Source: JBMONI01 sp049324575
GTDB lineage: Bacteria; Omnitrophota; Omnitrophia; Omnitrophales; Aquincolibacteriaceae
DNA length: 64,000 bases
Assembly: GCA_049324575.1 (NCBI GenBank)
Contig: JBMONI010000024.1
Coordinates: 124,001-188,000, forward strand
Direction of reading: 5' to 3'
Positions 59,253 to 64,000 of the stretch are shown here, in pieces. The notes under the pieces are model-generated. The model had not been told where the DNA came from. It saw nothing but the letters and a program-made list of their open reading frames with translations, and did not search any database. The position numbers were made by a program, and so were the translations under genes. Positions within the stretch are counted from its first letter, which is position 1. Every line of letters begins with the position of its first letter.

Positions 59253-60881
59253 TTATTTGGCCACCGGTTCGCGTTTTTTGATGCGCGCACGGTATTCATG
59301 TTCGAAATAACGGAGGGTCGATAGCACCGGATTCGGCGCGGTTTGGCCCAGACCGCAAAGCGACGCTTTCTGCATCGCTTGCGCGATCCGGCGCAGCGAA
59401 GTCAGGTCTTCGAGTTCCCCTTGTCCGTTCGTGATCTTTTCAAGGATCGTAAGCATCTGGATCCCGCCGATGCGGCAGGGCGCGCATTTCCCACAGGATT
59501 CGTCGACGCAGAAACCAAGATAGAACTTGGCGATATCGACCAAGGAATCATCATCGTCCATGACGATCATTCCGCCCGATCCCATGATCGAGCCCAGTTT
59601 TTGAAGGTTTTCATAACTGACCGGCGTATCAAAATGAGCCTCGGGAATCACCCCGCCTGAAGGCCCGCCGGTCTGGATCGCTTTCACCCGCTTCCCCTTG
59701 CCCACGCCTCCGCCGATATCAAAAACGATCTCGCGAAGAGTCGTCCCCATGGGAACTTCCACCAAACCGGAATTGCGGACCTTTCCCGTCAAGGCAAAGA
59801 CCTTGGTCCCCCGGGACTTGCCGTCCCCGATCGCTGAGAACCAATCCGCCCCTTTGAGAATGATCGTTGAAATATTTGCTAAAGTCTCCACGTTATTGAT
59901 GCAGGTCGGTTTTTTCCAGAGCCCTTTGACAGAAGGATAGGGAGGACGCGGATGCGGATATCCCCGTTTTCCCTCGATCGAAGCGATCAAGGCCGTTTCT
60001 TCACCACAGACGAACGCTCCCGCGCCAAGGCGGATCTCCACATCGAAGGAAAAGTCGGAACCGAAAATATTGGCGCCGAGGAGCCCATTAGCGTAGGCCT
60101 GTTTGATCGCTTTTTCAACACGTTCAACCGCCAACGGATACTCCGCGCGAATATAGAAAAAACCTTTCGAGGCACCGATAGCATACCCCCCGATCGCAAG
60201 CCCTTCGATCACGGAATGCGGGTCGCCCTCAAGCACGCTCCGGTCCATATAAGCCCCCGGGTCGCCTTCGTCCCCGTTGCAGATGATATATTTTTGATCA
60301 GCTTCCACCTTACGGGTCAATTCCCATTTGAGGCCCGTGGGGAACCCGGCGCCGCCGCGGCCGCGAAGGCCCGATTTTTTCATCTCCTCTAACAACTGCT
60401 CAGACGTGTATTCCTTGAGTACCTTGTGCAACCCAAAATAGCCGTCCTGCGCGATGTATTCGCGGATGCTTTCAGGATCGATCAGCCCGCAATTCCGGGT
60501 TACGATCTTGAGCTGCTTGGTCCCCTCCCAAGCAACCGGGTCCTGACAGGTCCATTCCTGGATGACCTGTTTCCCGAGAACATGTTTTTCAATCAGGTCC
60601 TTGACCCGGTCCTTCGTCAAATGCTGGTAAAAAGTCTTTGGGGCCCCGGCCACACTTACTTCCACGAGCGGCTCCTCGAAGCAAACACCGGCACAACCGA
60701 CGCGGCGGATCTCCACCGGAAGTTTGTGCTTGCGGATCTCTTCGCGAAGCGCGAAAAAAGTCTCCTGTGCGCCGGCGGCGATCCCGCAGGTCGGCAGTCC
60801 GACCTTGATCCAGTCTTTTTTGTTCTTCTCGAGAACATCGGTTTTGATCTTGTTCAGATCTTCGATCGTAAGGTTCGGCAT
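59253..60881 (-). CDS. hydB: Hydrogenase flavoprotein subunit HydB (NuoF-like)
   Basis: A 542-residue subunit with an N-terminal thioredoxin-like [2Fe-2S] domain (VGLPTCGIAAGA, VRRVGCAGVC-type IRRVGCAGVCFEEP) and a NuoF core. The FMN/NAD site shows GLRGRGGAGFPTGLKWEL (residues 190-210) and CNGDEGDPGAYMDR. The [4Fe-4S] ligands are in ESCGKCAPCRIGG and CGLGQTAPNPV. It ends just after this, without the C-terminal two-cluster ferredoxin domain of Thermotoga HydB. Start 60881 (GGGGAG upstream) is preferred to the longer frame. It lies between hydC (19 bp) and hydA (34 bp). Confidence 0.96.
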   Translation of the reverse strand: MPNLTIEDLNKIKTDVLEKNKKDWIKVGLPTCGIAAGAQETFFALREEIRKHKLPVEIRRVGCAGVCFEEPLVEVSVAGAPKTFYQHLTKDRVKDLIEKHVLGKQVIQEWTCQDPVAWEGTKQLKIVTRNCGLIDPESIREYIAQDGYFGLHKVLKEYTSEQLLEEMKKSGLRGRGGAGFPTGLKWELTRKVEADQKYIICNGDEGDPGAYMDRSVLEGDPHSVIEGLAIGGYAIGASKGFFYIRAEYPLAVERVEKAIKQAYANGLLGANIFGSDFSFDVEIRLGAGAFVCGEETALIASIEGKRGYPHPRPPYPSVKGLWKKPTCINNVETLANISTIILKGADWFSAIGDGKSRGTKVFALTGKVRNSGLVEVPMGTTLREIVFDIGGGVGKGKRVKAIQTGGPSGGVIPEAHFDTPVSYENLQKLGSIMGSGGMIVMDDDDSLVDIAKFYLGFCVDESCGKCAPCRIGGIQMLTILEKITNGQGELEDLTSLRRIAQAMQKASLCGLGQTAPNPVLSTLRYFEHEYRARIKKREPVAK

Positions 60882-60900
60882 GGAAAATTCTCCCCTAAGG

Positions 60901-61386
60901 TTAAGAAGCCGCGGCCGTTTCTTGCTGACAACTGGCGATGATCTCGGGCACACGTGTCGGACTCACTTGGCCGTAGACCTTATTGTTAATGGTCAAGACC
61001 GGCGCCAGTCCGCAGCATCCGAGGCAGCGCACGATCTGGAGATGGAATTCCTTATCCGGCGTCGATTGCCCGACCTTGATCTCAAGTTCTTTTTCGAACG
61101 CTTCGACGATCTGCGGGGCCCCTTTGAGATAACAAGCCGTTCCCATGCAGATCGAAATGATATTTTTCCCGGGCGGTTCGAGCTTGAAGTAATGGTAGAA
61201 CGTGATGACCTCATAGATCCGGGCCAACGGGACATTGAGCGCTTCGGAGACCTGTAAGGAAACCTCTCGCGGCACATAATTGTACCGGTTCTGAATCTGA
61301 TGCAGCACCATGATCAGGTTGCCGCGTTTCCCCTTCCAGGTATTCACGATCTCATTCACATCTTTCTTCAGCTGTTCGGGATCCAT
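60901..61386 (-). CDS. hydC: Hydrogenase subunit HydC (NuoE-like)
   Basis: A 161-residue thioredoxin-like [2Fe-2S] protein. Ligands are C-x4-C in SICMGTACYLKG and C-x3-C in VRCLGCCGLAPV. The N-terminal helical part (NTWKGKRGNLIMVLHQIQ) is as in NuoE. It shuttles electrons in the HydABC complex. AAAGGAG stands 8 bases before ATG 61386; the Rex stop overlaps as GTGATG, so translation follows rex. Confidence 0.96.
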   Translation of the reverse strand: MDPEQLKKDVNEIVNTWKGKRGNLIMVLHQIQNRYNYVPREVSLQVSEALNVPLARIYEVITFYHYFKLEPPGKNIISICMGTACYLKGAPQIVEAFEKELEIKVGQSTPDKEFHLQIVRCLGCCGLAPVLTINNKVYGQVSPTRVPEIIASCQQETAAAS

Positions 61387-62045
61387 CACGGATTCTCCTT
61401 TGATAGGTTTTTCGAATGATCGGAGTTCACTAGGTAAAGTAAAGTTTCAAGTTCATGACCTACGTTAATATGACTGACCGCTGTTTTTCCCTCTCCACCG
61501 CTCAAGCGGACCGGCGTGAAATTGAGAACGCCCCGGATCCCCGCCTGCGCTAATCGGTCGAACACCTGCGGTGCGACCGCTTCCGGAACTGCCAGCACCG
61601 CGACCTCGATCTTTTCTTTTTTGATCCATGTCTCCATTTCCTCGATGGGAAGCACCGGGACCCTCGCCTTCCGGTCCACTTTCGCCGGATCACTGTCGAA
61701 GGCGGCGGCAATCCGCATGCCTTCATCCTCGAAATAACGATACCCGATCAGGGCTTTGCCGATATTCCCTGCCCCGATTACGACGATCTTTTGGATCTCG
61801 TCTTTCCGGAGCTTCCGGTCCAGTTTCTCGATCAGGTCCGGGACCGAATAGCCCCCCCGTTTATTCCCGGCTAATCCGAAAACCGAAAAATCACGCCGGA
61901 CCTGCGACGAAGTGACCCCGATCGCATCCGCCAAATTGTCCGAAAAAACACGGATGAAACCCATTTGCTTCAATTTATGAAGCGCTTTGCGGTAATGATG
62001 CAACCGCGAGATCGTATGTCGTCCCAAAAGTTCGGTATTGGCCAT
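61386..62045 (-). CDS. rex: Redox-sensing transcriptional repressor Rex
   Basis: A 219-residue repressor that leaves DNA when NADH/NAD rises. The winged-helix domain (about 1-80) has ISRLHHYRKALHKL and VTSSQVRRDFSVFG; the Rossmann domain starts VVIGAGNIGKALIGY; and a domain-swap C-terminal helix is present. It is the first gene of the rex-hydCBA operon, and Rex-type operators flank its promoter, so it very likely controls hydrogenase and itself. Confidence 0.97.
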   Translation of the reverse strand: MANTELLGRHTISRLHHYRKALHKLKQMGFIRVFSDNLADAIGVTSSQVRRDFSVFGLAGNKRGGYSVPDLIEKLDRKLRKDEIQKIVVIGAGNIGKALIGYRYFEDEGMRIAAAFDSDPAKVDRKARVPVLPIEEMETWIKKEKIEVAVLAVPEAVAPQVFDRLAQAGIRGVLNFTPVRLSGGEGKTAVSHINVGHELETLLYLVNSDHSKNLSKENP

Positions 62046-62061
62046 AAAGGTCTTTGCGATA

Positions 62062-62079
62062 TTGTGAATATAATATCAT
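62062..62079 (-). promoter_or_regulatory. Second, weaker Rex half-operator overlapping the -10
   Basis: On the minus strand ATGATAT-TATA-TTCACAA has one perfect half-site (TTCACAA, 62068-62062) and one poor half. It covers the -10 box and the start point of the rex promoter, so Rex bound there would block RNA polymerase. Confidence 0.5.
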
Positions 62080-62098
62080 TAAAGTGATTCGTTTTCAA
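62070..62098 (-). promoter_or_regulatory. Promoter of the rex-hydCBA operon
   Basis: On the minus strand TTGAAA (62098-62093), a 17-bp spacer and TATTAT (62075-62070) form a strong sigma-70 promoter. The transcript would begin near 62063, with a very short leader before the rex ATG at 62045. Confidence 0.8.
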
Positions 62099-62103
62099 GT
62101 TTT

Positions 62104-62121
62104 TTGTTAAATAATTCACAA
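62104..62121 (-). promoter_or_regulatory. Rex operator (ROP)
   Basis: The 18 bp TTGTGAA-TTAT-TTAACAA on the minus strand match the Rex consensus TTGTTAA-N4-TTAACAA at all but one position. It lies 5 bp upstream of the -35 of the rex-hydCBA promoter. Control by NADH/NAD ratio follows from the family. Confidence 0.85.
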
Positions 62122-62169
62122 TATTCTGTAATCATTCTCTGTCGATAAAACGCCATCAAGGAAAAAAGA
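62122..62169. other. Short intergenic region before the rex promoter
   Basis: These 48 bp separate the Rex operator from the stop of the DHOD-like gene. I see no hairpin with a T-tract, so no clear terminator separates the two transcription units. Confidence 0.3.
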
Positions 62170-63168
62170 TCAGACCTTGGGCCGGTAGCTTTGAAGGACC
62201 CGGATATATTGGGCACGTTCAAAGGCAGAGGGGTCGTCGCAACGGACTTGGCTCATACTGCCGCACATCTGCTGAACCGATTCATATTCATGCGCCTCGA
62301 GCCATTCCGCCATTTTTTGCTCGATCGTTTTGATAAAACTGATCCCGCGCATCATCAGGACTGAACACAACATGGTGACCCGAGCGCCGGCCATGATCAT
62401 CTTGATCGCGTCTTCCCCATGGTGGATCCCCCCCGTTGCGGCGAGATCGGCCTTCACACGGCCGAAGAGGATCGAGATCCAGCGAAGAGGCAGCCTCAAG
62501 GAATGGGACGTGCTCAGATTGAGATCGTTCTTCACGACGAGCTCTTCGAGATCGAAGTCCGGCTGGTAAAAACGGTTGAACAGCACAAGACCGTCCGCCC
62601 CCGCCTCGTCCAGCTTCTTCGCGAAATTGGAGAGATTCGTGAAAAAAGGGCTAAGTTTGACAGCCACCGGCACTTTTACGATCGATTTGATCTGGCGAAA
62701 GATCTCGAGATAGCTGCTCTCGACCTCAGCCGACGTAGCCTCCATATCGGAAGGGATCGCGTAAATATTCAGCTCTAGCGCATCCGCTCCGGCTTCCTGC
62801 ATCAATTTAGCATACTGGATCCATTGGCCGGTCGCCGAACCGTTTAAACTGGCGATAATGGGGATCTTTGTCTGCTCTTTGGCGCGCCGGAGATGCTCGA
62901 GATAGTCTTCCGGACCGACACGGTATTCATCCGCCTCCGGAAAAAAACTGAGCGCCTCCGCAAAACTATCGGCATGCTCCGTCAAATGATGATGCAGCTC
63001 CTGTTCCTCGAGCCGGATCTGCTCCTCAAAAAGAGAATGGAAAACGACCGCCGAAGCCCCGGCGTCCTCCATCCGTTTGACATTGGCCACATCTTGGGAA
63101 AGCGGTGATGCCGAAGGGACGAGCGGCGTCCGTAATTTGAGACCGAGATAAGAAGTTGAAAGGTCCAT
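62170..63168 (-). CDS. Dihydroorotate-dehydrogenase-like flavoprotein
   Basis: A 332-residue FMN-barrel protein: start LSTSYLGLKLRTPLVPSASPL, IIASLNGSATGQWI, ALELNIYAIP, VPVAVKLSPFFTNL and LAATGGIHHGEDAIKMI (phosphate loop). The NxxS/N-type dihydroorotate residues of PyrD are altered (ALELNIYAIP in place of ELNxSCP), so it is a DHOD-like protein, not clearly pyrimidine synthesis. It lies 1 bp after nifJ, a neighbourhood often seen for this family, suggesting a redox role coupled to pyruvate oxidation. It belongs to the same run as nifJ. Confidence 0.85.
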   Translation of the reverse strand: MDLSTSYLGLKLRTPLVPSASPLSQDVANVKRMEDAGASAVVFHSLFEEQIRLEEQELHHHLTEHADSFAEALSFFPEADEYRVGPEDYLEHLRRAKEQTKIPIIASLNGSATGQWIQYAKLMQEAGADALELNIYAIPSDMEATSAEVESSYLEIFRQIKSIVKVPVAVKLSPFFTNLSNFAKKLDEAGADGLVLFNRFYQPDFDLEELVVKNDLNLSTSHSLRLPLRWISILFGRVKADLAATGGIHHGEDAIKMIMAGARVTMLCSVLMMRGISFIKTIEQKMAEWLEAHEYESVQQMCGSMSQVRCDDPSAFERAQYIRVLQSYRPKV

Positions 63169-63169
63169 A

Positions 63170-64000
63170 TTAGACTCCCCCCGCCACAGGTTGTGTGCTT
63201 TCTTTTTTGATATTTTCCTCGAAACCCTTCATCAGGAACTCATAGAGCTGCCACCGGGCCGTCACGTCTTTTTGTGCTTCCTGGAAGAGTTTTTTCGCCG
63301 CATCCGGCCGGCTTTTCGTCAACATTTTGAACCGGTTCTCCATCAGAAGATAAGTTTCGATTCCCGGCTTTGGGGTCCGGCTGTCGAGTTGGAACGGACT
63401 TTCCGGAGTCCCGACTTTCTCGGGATTGAAACGGTACAGGATCCACTGGCCGAAATCCACTGCGGCTTTCTGGTTTTGGAGTCCGGTCGCCATATTGATC
63501 CCATGCGCAATACAATGGCTGTAGGCAATGATAAGGGACGGCCCATCATAAGCCTCGGCCTCGAGAAAGGCTTTCAGGGTCTGTTCGTCCTTGGCCCCCA
63601 TCGCGACACGCGCCACATAGACGTTCCCGTAGGTCATCGCCATTAACCCAAGGTCTTTTTTAGGCGTCGGTTTTCCGGAAGCCGCGAATTTCGCCACCGC
63701 TCCCCGCGGAGTCGCTTTCGACATCTGTCCGCCGGTATTCGAATAAACCTCGGTATCGAGCACCAGGATATTCACGTTACGCCCGCTCGCAAGGACATGA
63801 TCGAGACCGCCGTAACCGATATCATAAGCCCATCCGTCCCCCCCGATAATCCAGACGCTTTTTTTGACGAGCATGTCGGCGATCTCCAGAAGACGACGTG
63901 CTTCGGGCGAATCGACCGCCTTAAGGACCTGCTTTAATTTCTGGACCCGTTCGCGTTGATCATAGATCCCGGCTTCGTTCTTCTGGTCCGCCCGAAGAAT
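63170..64000 (-). CDS. nifJ: Pyruvate:ferredoxin (flavodoxin) oxidoreductase, C-terminal part (cut by window edge)
   Basis: 276 codons to the stop. The thiamine-diphosphate-binding domain shows WIIGGDGWAYDIGYGGLDHVL, then NVNILVLDTEVYSNTGGQMSKATP, GAVAKFAASGKPTPKKDLG and YGNVYVARVAMGAKDEQT, all diagnostic of single-chain PFOR. The enzyme turns pyruvate and CoA into acetyl-CoA, CO2 and reduced ferredoxin, which could feed the hydrogenase next door. The upstream three quarters, with the ferredoxin domain, are beyond the window. It precedes the DHOD-like gene by 1 bp. Confidence 0.97.
   Translation of the reverse strand: MLRADQKNEAGIYDQRERVQKLKQVLKAVDSPEARRLLEIADMLVKKSVWIIGGDGWAYDIGYGGLDHVLASGRNVNILVLDTEVYSNTGGQMSKATPRGAVAKFAASGKPTPKKDLGLMAMTYGNVYVARVAMGAKDEQTLKAFLEAEAYDGPSLIIAYSHCIAHGINMATGLQNQKAAVDFGQWILYRFNPEKVGTPESPFQLDSRTPKPGIETYLLMENRFKMLTKSRPDAAKKLFQEAQKDVTARWQLYEFLMKGFEENIKKESTQPVAGGV

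Noticed and set aside
1..64000. CRISPR arrays
   Set aside because: No regular direct repeats with unique spacers were seen; the GTAAG heptads at 25718-25797 are too short and palindromic.
1..64000. Insertion sequences or prophage genes
   Set aside because: No transposase, integrase or phage structural genes were recognised on either strand.

Overview
The window (about 55% GC, densely coded, mostly minus strand) looks like a chromosome piece of an anaerobic or fermentative diderm bacterium. The diderm call rests on a Wza-type export protein with a separate outer-membrane beta-barrel, an AsmA protein and an RND-like exporter. The anaerobic call rests on a HydABC-type [FeFe]-hydrogenase, Rex and pyruvate:ferredoxin oxidoreductase. 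The gene mix would fit a candidate phylum such as Omnitrophota or Elusimicrobiota, but no 16S gene is present and this is only an impression.

1-25.3 kb is an exopolysaccharide locus. A minus-strand operon (10.1 kb down to 1) encodes the Wzx/Wzy machine: beta-barrel porin, short Wza-like protein, Wzc-like tyrosine autokinase, flippase, O-antigen-ligase-like polymerase, two GT4 glycosyltransferases and the start of a polyprenyl glycosylphosphotransferase. A cold-shock protein, a secreted beta-helix protein, a LuxR-type response regulator and a small membrane protein follow. A second minus-strand operon (22.8 down to 13.4 kb) is the most unusual part: FkbH-like acyl-loading enzyme, acyl carrier protein, MBOAT O-acyltransferase, SGNH/DltD-like partner, acyltransferase-3, a one-module NRPS (A-T-TE) and a phosphopantetheinyl transferase. 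Together they look like a carrier-protein-fed system for acylating the polysaccharide, resembling a cross between Dlt and alginate acetylation. A GT2 glycosyltransferase and a deacetylase-like protein run the other way.

25.5-28.9 kb is housekeeping: tRNA-Lys, hairpin repeats, then rpsB-tsf-pyrH-frr behind a strong promoter and a long structured leader. 29-43.2 kb is mixed metabolism and signalling: an MshEN protein, metF, an amidotransferase, small hypotheticals, an orphan pntAA, leuCD, a CheY/CheX pair, an orphan AtpC-like protein with a nitrite/sulfite reductase, thrH, a cation/proton antiporter, a response regulator and DoxX. 43.3-57.4 kb is envelope-centred: one six-gene run (AsmA, PEGA, membrane GT2, BrkB, RND exporter, lipoprotein), a second run (HD-GYP regulator, NlpC/P60 hydrolase, small membrane protein, CBS protein) and a polytopic membrane protein.

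57.5-64 kb is redox metabolism: rex-hydC-hydB-hydA under a well-formed promoter flanked by Rex operators, then a dihydroorotate-dehydrogenase-like flavoprotein behind the end of nifJ. Promoters throughout share TTGAAG-like -35 boxes and TATAAT-like -10 boxes with GC-rich discriminators. Many operon junctions are ATGA, GTGA or TGATG overlaps, which I used to choose starts.
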